A stretch of 28,470 bases of DNA from CAZELM01 sp964512995 (GTDB lineage Bacteria > CSSED10-310), in contig CAZELM010000052.1 of the NCBI GenBank assembly GCA_964512995.1, positions 1 through 28,470 of the forward strand. The letters are read 5' to 3'. The position numbers and the translations under genes are program-made. This document shows, one piece after another, positions 14,152 through 23,350 of the stretch. The notes beneath the pieces are model-generated. The model ran no database searches and was not told where the DNA came from. It saw nothing but the letters and a program-made list of their open reading frames with translations. Position 1 is the first letter of the stretch. Each line of letters starts with the position of its first letter.

Positions 14152-17100
14152 TTAACCCAATTCGCTGCGTTCCCATAATCGAAGCATCGCACCCACGACA
14201 ATGGGATCAAACTGTGTACCAGCATTGTTCCGAATCCGGTTCACGGCGTCTGCCATCGGTACGGCTTTCTGGTAGGGTCGGTCCATCGTCATGGCGTCCA
14301 GTGTATCAGCAACCGCAATGATCCGGGCATTTAGAACGATATCCTCTCCGCGAAGACCTGCCGGGTATCCTTTCCCGTCAAACCGTTCGTGGTGTTGTTT
14401 GACGGCTAACCATACATCTCCAAATGATTTGATTTGGGAGAGGATGTTTCCCCCGATCTCAGCGTGGTGTTGCATCGTCTCCCATTCCGCAGTGTCCAGT
14501 TCATTGACACTGTCGAGGATATGCTGGGAAATCACGAGTTTGCCGATATCGTGAAGTATGGCGGACAGTTCCAGGTTACGGAGTTCTTTCGGAGAGAGCA
14601 CCAGTTCCGTCCCGATTTTTATGGCATAAGATGCCACACGATCGGAATGTCCCCGAGTATCCGGGTCTTTTGCATCCATTGCCGCAACAAACGCACGCAC
14701 CATCCCCATAAAATTCTGTTCCAATTCAGAATACAATCGAGCATTTTCAATCGAAATTCCTGAATCATCCACCAAATCCTGTATCAGATGTGCACTTTCT
14801 TCCAGATAACTCGCAGTCCCCAACCGACTGTCAATGTAAAGGATGCCGATCATTCGATCCTGAACAAACATCGGCACACATAAAAAAGCACGCAAACCGA
14901 ACTCTTTCATTGCCACACAAAACCGTTCGTCCGTCTGGATGTTTTCACAGTAAACCATTTTCCGCGTTTGCAGCATCAATGAAAACAAGCCTGCGTCCTG
15001 AAACGATTCCAATTTATGGATTCTGGAGATCCCGATGATTTGTGTTGCAATCAGTTTAAAATGCTCCTGTTCATCGGTGAGAAAAAGAAATGCCCGGTCT
15101 GCGCGGCTGAGTTTCAGCACCACCGGCATTAATTGAGCAAAAATTTTATCCAGCTTGAGAGATTGTCTGATTTTCTGAATCGCTCGCCGATACAATCTGT
15201 TTTTTTCCGAAACATGCTGAGTCCTGAACATATCCGTTCGTGAGAACCGTGGGCTGATTTCCGGAAAATGGCTCAGATTGTGATCGGTGTTGGCATGGGA
15301 CTCACGGAGATCTTCCAGGGATGATCGGATGGCCATAATATCCGCCCGGGCTAAAAAACACCGTTGCAGTCTGGGATGCGGAATGGATGACAGAACATAT
15401 TGAATCAGATTCCAGGCGGTTTCCAATGATTCCAATGCGGCAGAATGAAGTTTTTCATTCTCTTCCATACGGCTTCGGATACGCAAAGCCCTCCAATGAT
15501 ACTCCACGGCTCGTTCTTCTTTTGCTGCCCGGATCAGCGTATCCAGTAAGTGTCTGGTTGTTGAATAATCATTTCGTCGCAAGGATAGCTTTACCATCAC
15601 CAGAGCCGCTTCCATTTTCAGCTCCCAGATATTGACATGACGAATCTCTTCCCAGAGATTCAGTGCTTCATTCCAGACATCGGCAGAGATATCTTGATCC
15701 ATCATCTCGCGAATGCGAATCAACCGTATGATCAGAAGGCCAACGGGACATGACACCATTGCGAAAAATCCCGCCGCGATATCCACATTCTGGTCCGCTT
15801 CCTCATGGATTCGTTCGTATCGTAAAATCTGTGATTTCAACAGATGGATTTTTCCCATGATATACCCATGAATGCTCGCGTTTCCCTGTTCCTGAGCACA
15901 AGCAATACAATGTTTCGCACGCTTTCGAGCATTTAGTATCCAGTACAGCAAAGCAAGACCATAATAAAGATGAATCGTATTCAGAGTTCGACTCATACTC
16001 CGATTGAGAGTCAGACTCGTCTGAAAATGTTGTATTGCTTCTGAAAACTCCGATGTTTCAATACACACATACCCCAGCTTTTCATGGAGATCGGATTCCA
16101 ATATCCATGCTCCAATCGCGAGTGATTTTTCCAAAGCGGTTTTCATGTGATGGGAAGCTGATCCAATGTCACCCTGGAGATAATCCAGTTCTCCCATTGC
16201 CCGATAGAGTTCCAGAAGTTCCAATTGCCGATCCGTTCTTCGAGCGATACTGAAGGCTTTCCTGAAAAAGTCCTGTGCTTGGGTGAATTCGAACTTCTTC
16301 ATCGCCATTTCACCATATAACCGATAACCCCACGCCATCTCTGAATACATGCCGGATCGTTTGAATAGTTTCATAGATTGTTCCAGGAGTTTAGCGGCAG
16401 CATCAAATTCATATTTTTGAATATGTACGCTCGCAGATTTTATCCAGCAGACCGCAGTGTAAAATTTCAAATTATGCCGCAGGCACACCGAAATGGCAGA
16501 CTGATAGCAGTCACCGGCTTTCATGAGATCGTTTTGTTGGAAAGCCAGATCACCACTTAAAATACAACACATCACGCCAACCTCGTCTGTTTCGACGGTG
16601 TTGTTCAATTGACGTATCACATTATTCGCTTCATCCAGACACTGTGATGAAACGCCAAAATGACCCTTATGGAAATAGATCACTCCGGTCATAATATGGA
16701 GCGTTGCGGTAAGATGCGATGCCGGACTGTGCACGAGTTCCAGACGGCTCTTTTCAAACTCCCCCAAAGCATTTTCGAATTGGCCCATCCGGAAATACGC
16801 CTGACCGGAATACTGATAGAGTCTGGCACGCTGATTTGCCATACTGGTGTCGCCGGGTAACAATGCCAGTGCTTGGTAAACCTTGTCCAGCACTTCATGA
16901 TTTCGATGCTGGGTATATGAAATAATTGCGTGTTGTGATTTGATCTCCGCCACTACCAACGGCGACAACTCCTTATAATCCATGTCAATCTGATGAATCC
17001 ACTGTTCCGCATTCAAAAATGCTCCCCGATCCAGACAAAATGCCACGGCTCGCAAAACGGCCTTCACCGTATTACCCTGATCGCCTGTCCGGAGCCAATG

Positions 17101-19065
17101 ATATGCAATGACCAGGGGATTCGACCCCGGTTTCTCTTCCAGTTGGATCGCAACTGTTGCATGCAATTTCTGTAATTTTGTCAGCGGAATAGAATGGTAA
17201 ATCGCAGTACGCATACTGGGGGAGACAAATTTATACCGAGCGATCGGTCCGGATTGAACGCGCAAGAGAATGCCGCGATGAATCAGGATATCCAAATACC
17301 GTTGCAGATCATCAACAGAAATGAATTGACCAATCGTCTCCGACGTCGCCATCCGGTTCAGAACCGCCATCATTTCCATTACTACGCGAGGTTCATTGGG
17401 TAAACTCCGCGAACGCGCCATCAGAATCTTTTTAATTCGGGGGATTACACTCTGTTTCGAGAGTTTTTCGGATTCAAAATGCCATTCATTGTCTTTTCGC
17501 TGGAGATCGCCTGTTCGCAAGCTCGCTCTTAAAAATTCTTCGATAAAATACGGAACACCACTGCAGATGAAGTCCAGCATACTGATGAATTTATTCGGGA
17601 GAAAATCCTGCATCAGGATTGATGACAGTAATTCATAGGAATGGTTATGTTCCAATGGTTTCAATGCGATCGATCGTGATGTGTCACTGATAATTGAATG
17701 ATGATTCCACGATTGATCCTCTGGAGTCCGGCATATACACAACAGGCACGGGAATTCGTGAATTCGCGACGCAAGCAATCGGATAAATTCTTTAAGCGAT
17801 TCACTCAGGGATTTGAATTGTGTCACGATCAGGATTACCGGTTTGCGTTTCAAACAATCCCAATCAAAAAAACTTGCTGCCCCATTCCTGGAAGAAGCTG
17901 GAGACATTTCTGTCAAGGGCATCCACTGCCTGTCGATATTATTATCAAATGATTGTTCCAGACCTAGATACGCATGCTTCGTGAGAAACCGATGCAGAAC
18001 GGAGAAGCTCCGGATTTCTCCGTTTCCAGAACCCATCTCCAACACCGGAATATCCAGGGATTTGGGTATTGCAGACCATTCCCTTAGAAATCGCCGTTTT
18101 CCAATCCCGAAGTGACCCTCAACCACAGCAATAGATCCGGTCCGACGCACCAGAATTTCCTCCCAGAGGTGGTTCATTTGGGTCATTTCTTCTTTGCGAT
18201 CGACAAATAAGCCTTCACCCATCGTTCGTCTGGTTCGAAAATGTTTCGATTCGCGGTATCTGGCAAACTTATCCTGTATCTCTACAATAACATCCTCACC
18301 GTAAAAAAATCGTTCATCCGGATTTTTGGCGAGCAATCGTAAGAGGATCGCGTCAAACTGGGGATCAATACCCGCCGGGGGAGGCGGTGCATCGCGATGC
18401 TGTTTCAGTATACTTTTAATATCACCTTGAAAGAGTTTTTGCCGTGTCGCAAGTTCGTAAAGCAGAACTCCCAATTCATAAAGATCGACTCGATGATCCG
18501 GATACCTTCCCTCGATCAGTTCCGGAGCCAGATAATGAATATTTCTGTCCCGGGTTATTTCGGTTGTGCTTCTTCCGGTAATGACAAAAGAATAATTGAT
18601 CATTTTTATTCTGACATTCTCAGTGGATGTGTCGAGTAATATATGGGATGGGATCAGATTGGAGAAGAGATAACCCTGCCGATGAATATAGGACAATCCA
18701 TGACATAACTGGATGGTCAGTTGGAGCAACGCTGTCAGATCCCAGCACCGGGATTCCAATGGACAATGGTCCATCCATTCCATCGAATAGAATAACAATT
18801 GGGTCATCGGATCGAGGTGGAGTTCATAAACGGGAATCAGGTTAGGGTGCCTACACCGGACCATAAACTGATATTTTCTACGAAAGCCTCCAAGGCCCTT
18901 TGATTCTGTCGATGGCAGTATTTTTAATACAACCTTCCTTTCGAACCATGTGTCATAAGCCAGATAAATGATGGCGTTCACTGACGCAGATAAGCATTGA
19001 ATCATGTCATACCGATTGTATAACCGGCTCGGTATTCTAGTAAGATCGAATATATTCGAATCCAT
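14152..19065 (-). CDS. giant pseudokinase / ATPase-like / TPR / GAF / HD-GYP protein
   Basis: 1637 residues. Residues 18-270 have a Ser/Thr-kinase fold: Lys48 in VVLKIL, APELIEG, VDLYELGVLLYEL. The catalytic sites are gone: the HRDLKPxN segment reads FSNLIPSH (134-141), DFG reads NYS (157-159) and the Gly loop is lost. Residues 285-560 resemble the AAA_16-type ATPase of such proteins, but Walker A reads GHFGIGKRR and no acidic Walker B is visible (ILIVTQF, 411-417). Residues 650-1220 are TPR-like. Residues 1300-1445 are a GAF domain. Residues 1450-1637 are an HD-GYP domain with GHSDRVA, LHDIGK (His1505, Asp1506), HAEIG, HHERFDGKGYP and DTLDAMTMDRPYQ, all intact, so c-di-GMP hydrolysis is the likely output. 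No membrane segment is seen. ATG 19065 has only a weak ribosome binding site. Confidence 0.9.
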   Translation of the reverse strand: MDSNIFDLTRIPSRLYNRYDMIQCLSASVNAIIYLAYDTWFERKVVLKILPSTESKGLGGFRRKYQFMVRCRHPNLIPVYELHLDPMTQLLFYSMEWMDHCPLESRCWDLTALLQLTIQLCHGLSYIHRQGYLFSNLIPSHILLDTSTENVRIKMINYSFVITGRSTTEITRDRNIHYLAPELIEGRYPDHRVDLYELGVLLYELATRQKLFQGDIKSILKQHRDAPPPPAGIDPQFDAILLRLLAKNPDERFFYGEDVIVEIQDKFARYRESKHFRTRRTMGEGLFVDRKEEMTQMNHLWEEILVRRTGSIAVVEGHFGIGKRRFLREWSAIPKSLDIPVLEMGSGNGEIRSFSVLHRFLTKHAYLGLEQSFDNNIDRQWMPLTEMSPASSRNGAASFFDWDCLKRKPVILIVTQFKSLSESLKEFIRLLASRIHEFPCLLCICRTPEDQSWNHHSIISDTSRSIALKPLEHNHSYELLSSILMQDFLPNKFISMLDFICSGVPYFIEEFLRASLRTGDLQRKDNEWHFESEKLSKQSVIPRIKKILMARSRSLPNEPRVVMEMMAVLNRMATSETIGQFISVDDLQRYLDILIHRGILLRVQSGPIARYKFVSPSMRTAIYHSIPLTKLQKLHATVAIQLEEKPGSNPLVIAYHWLRTGDQGNTVKAVLRAVAFCLDRGAFLNAEQWIHQIDMDYKELSPLVVAEIKSQHAIISYTQHRNHEVLDKVYQALALLPGDTSMANQRARLYQYSGQAYFRMGQFENALGEFEKSRLELVHSPASHLTATLHIMTGVIYFHKGHFGVSSQCLDEANNVIRQLNNTVETDEVGVMCCILSGDLAFQQNDLMKAGDCYQSAISVCLRHNLKFYTAVCWIKSASVHIQKYEFDAAAKLLEQSMKLFKRSGMYSEMAWGYRLYGEMAMKKFEFTQAQDFFRKAFSIARRTDRQLELLELYRAMGELDYLQGDIGSASHHMKTALEKSLAIGAWILESDLHEKLGYVCIETSEFSEAIQHFQTSLTLNRSMSRTLNTIHLYYGLALLYWILNARKRAKHCIACAQEQGNASIHGYIMGKIHLLKSQILRYERIHEEADQNVDIAAGFFAMVSCPVGLLIIRLIRIREMMDQDISADVWNEALNLWEEIRHVNIWELKMEAALVMVKLSLRRNDYSTTRHLLDTLIRAAKEERAVEYHWRALRIRSRMEENEKLHSAALESLETAWNLIQYVLSSIPHPRLQRCFLARADIMAIRSSLEDLRESHANTDHNLSHFPEISPRFSRTDMFRTQHVSEKNRLYRRAIQKIRQSLKLDKIFAQLMPVVLKLSRADRAFLFLTDEQEHFKLIATQIIGISRIHKLESFQDAGLFSLMLQTRKMVYCENIQTDERFCVAMKEFGLRAFLCVPMFVQDRMIGILYIDSRLGTASYLEESAHLIQDLVDDSGISIENARLYSELEQNFMGMVRAFVAAMDAKDPDTRGHSDRVASYAIKIGTELVLSPKELRNLELSAILHDIGKLVISQHILDSVNELDTAEWETMQHHAEIGGNILSQIKSFGDVWLAVKQHHERFDGKGYPAGLRGEDIVLNARIIAVADTLDAMTMDRPYQKAVPMADAVNRIRNNAGTQFDPIVVGAMLRLWERSELG

Positions 19066-19317
19066 ACCTGCAGTTTTACTTTCTTTGTCTCAGGCAATTG
19101 GAGAATTTTTCCCATCGACCAGGTGCAAATCGTACCAAGAAAGCCTATCATATAATGGAGTAATTGGGGAGGGAATTCAAAGCTGTTATCGGTAATTGAT
19201 CGACATAAACACTCACACTCCAGCCGGTCCTTCTTTCTGAAGCACAATAAGTCCGGGATTTGCACATGGGGAAGCATACTGGTATTTATCGTCATCCCAG
19301 CACTTCCACATACTCCG

Positions 19318-20049
19318 GTGGTCACACCGATGCCTGAAACGATCTGGCAGGAAGTCGCTCCGGGTCTCGACTTTTGTATGCTTCAAACACCTCAATACTG
19401 CAAATCCGGATCTCCGGAAAATATTGTTCTGCGTATCCATCCGGAAAAATGGTCTTTTAAAACCTACCATTTTGGCACACTGCCCGTGAAAGAACGTATT
19501 CCATGCTACCAATGGAGGGAAGTATTGGGTGTACCGCTGGTGATCAATGCCGGTCAGTATACGGAAGACTACACGCATCTGGGATGGTTGATTTCGAACG
19601 GCAAAAATCTTGGCACTCGCCAGCATCCGATATGGAAGGGGCTGTTTGCCAGCGAACCGTTGGATAAAGGTCTCCCGTATGCTCAGATCATCGACCTGAA
19701 CGACTCGCCCACTTCGCTCGTAACATTTCGCTACTCCGAAGCGATTCAGTCATTGATGCTTTTCGATATCAAACACGAAATCCGGGTGAATCGGACACCC
19801 AATCAAGCCCGGCGATCGATCATTGCAGAGGACTATTCCGGAAATATCCTGCTCTTCGTCAGCAAAGGCGAATATACACTCTGGGATTATGCCACGATGC
19901 TGCTGCAATCACGCCTGGACTTGAAACAAGCGATGTCCCTGGACGGAGGTTCTCAGGCTCAGATCGCTTTTTCATTCACCAATAACGAAATGTATTATCC
20001 TCTCCTGCAAATACCACTCCCCGCAATCCTGGCCATCTCTCCCCGCTAA
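19318..20049 (+). CDS. phosphodiester glycosidase (NAGPA-like) family protein
   Basis: 243 residues from GTG 19318 (ATG 19330 is also possible). Motifs of the phosphodiester-glycosidase/NAGPA family: VPLVINAGQYTEDYTHLGWL near residue 80 and AMSLDGGSQAQIAF near 210. In this family a conserved Asn-Gly and Asp-Gly-Gly set lies in the active site; members cleave sugar phosphodiesters or act on cell-surface polymers. The frame is open upstream to before 19213, and 19237-19317 would encode a good signal peptide (KHNKSG, then ILVFIVIPAL), but only a CTG begins it. Either an unusual start is used or the 5' end has decayed. It is convergent with the PEGA/TonB gene, 5 bp apart. Confidence 0.78.
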   Translation: MVTPMPETIWQEVAPGLDFCMLQTPQYCKSGSPENIVLRIHPEKWSFKTYHFGTLPVKERIPCYQWREVLGVPLVINAGQYTEDYTHLGWLISNGKNLGTRQHPIWKGLFASEPLDKGLPYAQIIDLNDSPTSLVTFRYSEAIQSLMLFDIKHEIRVNRTPNQARRSIIAEDYSGNILLFVSKGEYTLWDYATMLLQSRLDLKQAMSLDGGSQAQIAFSFTNNEMYYPLLQIPLPAILAISPR

Positions 20050-20054
20050 TTGCA

Positions 20055-21317
20055 TTATTTTTCTGAAAATAAATTCGTCACATCAAACTTACACGCTCGC
20101 GTATTGATCGACAAAGTCAGCTCTTTCCAGCAGGCCACAGGTTTATCATCGATTGTGCCGGGAATCCATTCCGTCGAAATCAAATTGGGGAGTATCCAAT
20201 GATCGAGTGCGTCATTCCCGGAACTTCGAACGATTTCAGCTTCTTTCACTTTTCCGTCAACTCCGATCAAGATGCGGTAACCGGCTTCCCTTTTAATATT
20301 CAAATTTTGGATATCCAGCGGAATGGCTCCAAATTTGGGAGGCTGTAAAATTTCCGGATGTTTCTGCAATTTCGATACATCCAGATAATCCGGATTTGCT
20401 GACATGGGAGATGGTTTCTGCGACGCTGTTGATTCGTCTGAATCAGCTTGCTTTGTCGGCGTGTCGGTCTGTTTGGGAGTATGGACTGCTGCGGTGGGTT
20501 GTTGATCAGATGTTTTTTTCGGAATAGTCGGCAAAGGGGTGGGGGATGGAGTGCTACTGGTCTGGGGTTTCGGTTCGGTCGATCGAGCAATGGAATGTGG
20601 TCTGGAGAATTGGTACTGCCATTCTGGTATTTCCAATGTATTTGAAGCGGGATCTAATGTCACGGTGAACTGGACATCTACAGATAACGGAAATCCATTG
20701 ACGCGGGCAGGCTCCAGTTGCCACTGCTGAACCCATTCCTGAACAATCTGATCCACCGCCGCCGGGATACGATCCAGCGTCGGAAGGCATGATATTATTT
20801 CTCCGCGGTTATTGACTTTCATCTTGAATGACACATTGTATGAATTCATTGAAAATAATGCGTCCGGTGGAACTGGAATTTCTTTGATCGTCGGATTAGG
20901 AATGCCGGATTCACTCCCCTTGCCAGAACGAGATGAAGCGTCATCCTCGGTTCCCTCAGTTCCGGTCGATCCGGAGGATGAATGAGATCCTGCCGATTTC
21001 GGTGACTGTTCTTTATAAGTGATATAGTCACTTTCCTCGAGACGGATTCCTTTGCCGAGATCCAACACAAACTTTTCGCTCTTCTTCACCGTATAATCCA
21101 GATCCAACGCCAGGTAACCACTCTTTTTTATCAACAGATGAATCGTGCTCCCGGGTTTCACCTGCACCGTGATCGGTGTAACTCCCGCCAGATGGTCATC
21201 CATGTAAACGTCAGCACCATCTGGAATAGACAGAATCGACAGTTGAAGATCGTCGGCCATCACCGGCCATGCGAATAACAGAATCAAAAGGTTCAATATT
21301 CTGAATAATTTTTTCAT
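20055..21317 (-). CDS. exported PEGA-domain protein with two TonB C-terminal-like domains
   Basis: 420 residues. Signal peptide 1-21 (LFRILNLLILLFAWPVMA). PEGA domain at about 25-92 (LSILSIPDGADVYMDDHLAG, then TPITVQVKPG). A Ser/Gly-rich linker is followed by a TonB-C-like domain at about 165-235 (VSFKMKVNNRGEIISCLP, EWQQW-type core WVQQWQLEPA). A Pro/Thr/Ser linker (about 245-310) leads to a second TonB-C-like domain at about 345-415 (YRILIGVDGKVKEAEIVRSS, LISTEWIPGTIDDKPV). No N-terminal TonB membrane anchor or ExbB/ExbD genes are seen, so this is probably a periplasmic envelope protein rather than a working TonB. The role is not known. Confidence 0.82.
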   Translation of the reverse strand: MKKLFRILNLLILLFAWPVMADDLQLSILSIPDGADVYMDDHLAGVTPITVQVKPGSTIHLLIKKSGYLALDLDYTVKKSEKFVLDLGKGIRLEESDYITYKEQSPKSAGSHSSSGSTGTEGTEDDASSRSGKGSESGIPNPTIKEIPVPPDALFSMNSYNVSFKMKVNNRGEIISCLPTLDRIPAAVDQIVQEWVQQWQLEPARVNGFPLSVDVQFTVTLDPASNTLEIPEWQYQFSRPHSIARSTEPKPQTSSTPSPTPLPTIPKKTSDQQPTAAVHTPKQTDTPTKQADSDESTASQKPSPMSANPDYLDVSKLQKHPEILQPPKFGAIPLDIQNLNIKREAGYRILIGVDGKVKEAEIVRSSGNDALDHWILPNLISTEWIPGTIDDKPVACWKELTLSINTRACKFDVTNLFSEK

Positions 21318-21349
21318 AAAATCTTTGTCTCTTCCCTATTGTCTATTGT

Positions 21350-21379
21350 ATCATAACTCACAATTGTAGTCATTCGCAA
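21350..21379 (-). promoter_or_regulatory. likely sigma-70-type promoter of the PEGA/TonB gene
   Basis: On the minus strand, TTGCGA (21379-21374) and TATGAT (21355-21350) are separated by 18 bp, about 32 bp before the ATG at 21317. The match is four of six and five of six. It lies in the 127-bp divergent gap shared with the GT9 gene. Confidence 0.45.
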
Positions 21380-21444
21380 GACTACATCGCACCAACTCAC
21401 ACACGAAACATTCGATCTCGATTGGGAAATATTGCTGAATCAGA

Positions 21445-22650
21445 ATGTCGATGACGGAGAAAAAAACCACCTCAATCCCTCTTTTTCGGGAGAGAGCAGC
21501 TATAGGCATGACTGACGAGGCATTGCCCCAATTGTCCATGCGGATAAAAATGATCGACCGGTTGGGAGCACTCCTCACACTGTTCACTCGTTCTCCTCCA
21601 TTACACGCATCGTCTCTCCAGACCGTTCTTCTGATCTGTATGGATGACATTGCGGAAGTCGTTCGATCACTCCCAACCATCGAATTACTGAAAAGCAACT
21701 TCAAGCAGGCCCATCTTGATATCCTTACGGGAGAATGGAGCCGTTCCATACTCGAAGCCCATCCGGCAATAAAGCATCTGATCATCTATAATGCACCGTG
21801 GATTCATTCCGATCTCGGTTCGATGGAAGCTCCATCGGAGCAATCGATCATTTCACTCGCGTGGGAGCTTCGAAAAAAAAATTACATGGCTGTCATTTGC
21901 TTCAGGCCTGATTTCTGGCTTAATCTGATGGCTTTTCTCATCCGAGCACCAATAAGGATTGGTTATGGATCCCATGGCGGAGGTTTTTTCCTTACCCATG
22001 ACCTCGATCAAATTCACCCTCCAGCAGACAACCCAACGTATTCAGAAATTCTTTCTGCGTTCAATATCAAAGCGTCCTACAGACCGCCCAGGATTGTACC
22101 ACTGCCAGCGGATGTTGCAACAACACAAGCGATTTTAAATGGCCTGATCGCTTCAAAACCTTTTGCTGTCGTTTATCCTGGAGGAGTCCAGACTCCACAT
22201 CGCTGGCCCGAGAGACACTTTCGATCGCTGATCCACGAATTGCTCCATGACGACTTCCAGGTGTTGTTGCTCGGAGGCCCTCAGGAACGTGGTTTAATTG
22301 ATGTTATTTCTCAAGGATTGCCATCGGAATTTGTCCAAATATGGAACTTTCCTACGTTTGGAGAAGTCGCCGCCCTGGCACAAAAAACAGACATCTACCT
22401 CGGACTCAACTCCGGCATTTCTCAGATCATGGCCGCAGTCGGTGCGCCTTCTGTGATTCTGAAGGCAAACTCCAATGAAAAATTACCGGGATATATTGGC
22501 ATCCGAACACGAGTTCTCAATCCTGCGGCTTCCTGTATGTCTTGTTCTGATGCCATCGTAACCGCTCCCAGACCAGAAACCTGCACGTGCATGGAAAATA
22601 TCGGTGTCCGGGATGTCATCGATGCCTATCGTCAGCTCACCAGCCGATAA
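21445..22650 (+). CDS. glycosyltransferase family 9 (heptosyltransferase-like)
   Basis: 401 residues. GT9 features: an N-terminal Rossmann start (TVLLICMDDIAEVVRSLPTI, where the usual RxxxxGD is changed to MDDIAE), FAVVYPGGVQTPHRWPERHF near 250, VLLLGGPQERGLI, IYLGLNSGISQIMAAVGAPS near 330 and the late Cys cluster SCMSCSD...CTCMENI typical of heptosyltransferases. Members add heptose or similar sugars to lipopolysaccharide on the cytoplasmic side. The altered donor-site motif suggests a different sugar or reduced activity. ATG 21445 has no clear ribosome binding site, and the first 50 residues are not conserved in the family, so the start may be later. Confidence 0.85.
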   Translation: MSMTEKKTTSIPLFRERAAIGMTDEALPQLSMRIKMIDRLGALLTLFTRSPPLHASSLQTVLLICMDDIAEVVRSLPTIELLKSNFKQAHLDILTGEWSRSILEAHPAIKHLIIYNAPWIHSDLGSMEAPSEQSIISLAWELRKKNYMAVICFRPDFWLNLMAFLIRAPIRIGYGSHGGGFFLTHDLDQIHPPADNPTYSEILSAFNIKASYRPPRIVPLPADVATTQAILNGLIASKPFAVVYPGGVQTPHRWPERHFRSLIHELLHDDFQVLLLGGPQERGLIDVISQGLPSEFVQIWNFPTFGEVAALAQKTDIYLGLNSGISQIMAAVGAPSVILKANSNEKLPGYIGIRTRVLNPAASCMSCSDAIVTAPRPETCTCMENIGVRDVIDAYRQLTSR

Positions 22651-22865
22651 CCCAGTCGTACCGGATCAGTCAGCAATCAAGTTGATCATAACCGGTGGGA
22701 CGAGGGGACACCTGAATGGATTCATCAACGTATTCCCAAATCCATCCTCATCCTCAATCCTTCTCCGGGGGGGAGAAGGACATAGAGGCAGGATGTTTAT
22801 TGTGTGCGTCTACACTGTTTTCTTGAGTGGACTTCGTGGCTTCGTGTGAGGCTTTCTTTTCAGCA
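22651..22865. other. 215-bp convergent intergenic region
   Basis: Separates the GT9 gene from the convergent small lipoprotein gene. It contains a G-loop hairpin (listed separately) and an octamer-type direct repeat, CTTCGTGG followed at once by CTTCGTGT (22832-22847). No gene is evident. Confidence 0.5.
22759..22779. terminator. hairpin with G-rich loop, possible bidirectional terminator
   Basis: CCTTCTCC (22759-22766) pairs with GGAGAAGG (22772-22779) across a loop of five Gs. It lies between convergent genes, as a shared terminator would, but no T-run follows on either strand. It could instead be a dispersed palindromic repeat. Confidence 0.4.
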
Positions 22866-23231
22866 TCACGGAATACATTCCCCGGACAGATCTCCCGAAT
22901 ATCGATGCTCTTTTTCCAGGTACCACCGGAAATCACGCCCAAGTTTGAGATACGTGGATTGTGCTTCACAGTGTAAATGCGTGTATTCTGGATCGTCATA
23001 GGCGTACAGATCATGGAATCCATCGGGAATTCCATCCCACATCGTCCGGGCGATATCATCGTTCTTGATCGGTCCCCGTTTTGATCCGTCAATCAATATA
23101 TAAAGTGTTGTTTCCGCTGCGTTTCGGATGATGATATCATTGTTTTTATCAATGGCGTTCTCGCTTTCCTGGCATCCAGCGAAACAAACAAACAGACTCA
23201 CCAGCAGCACAAATGTAAACTTTTGGAGCAT
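22866..23231 (-). CDS. small lipoprotein of unknown function
   Basis: 121 residues. ATG 23231 is fixed by an excellent ribosome binding site, AAGGAGGT at 23244-23237, and by a lipoprotein signal (FTFVLLVSLFVCFAGC, lipobox FAGC). A longer frame to 23474 overlaps the PBP1C gene and is discarded. The mature part is polar with several aromatic residues (TMWDGIPDGFHDLYAYDD, FRWYLEKEHRY) and no family I recognise. It lies 119 bp after PBP1C in the same direction, and its own strong binding site suggests separate control. Confidence 0.8.
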   Translation of the reverse strand: MLQKFTFVLLVSLFVCFAGCQESENAIDKNNDIIIRNAAETTLYILIDGSKRGPIKNDDIARTMWDGIPDGFHDLYAYDDPEYTHLHCEAQSTYLKLGRDFRWYLEKEHRYSGDLSGECIP

Positions 23232-23350
23232 CCCGCACCTCCTTGTACCAACCATCTCCAATTCCCGATTATAGTTATGTTTGACACAATCTGCACGGAT
23301 AATATCGTGAATCCGGTTACATACCTCGTGCCGTTCACATCGAACAAAAA

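Noticed and set aside
19002..19325. 107-residue minus-strand frame upstream of the giant gene
   Set aside because: It overlaps the start of the giant gene in another frame and has no family features.
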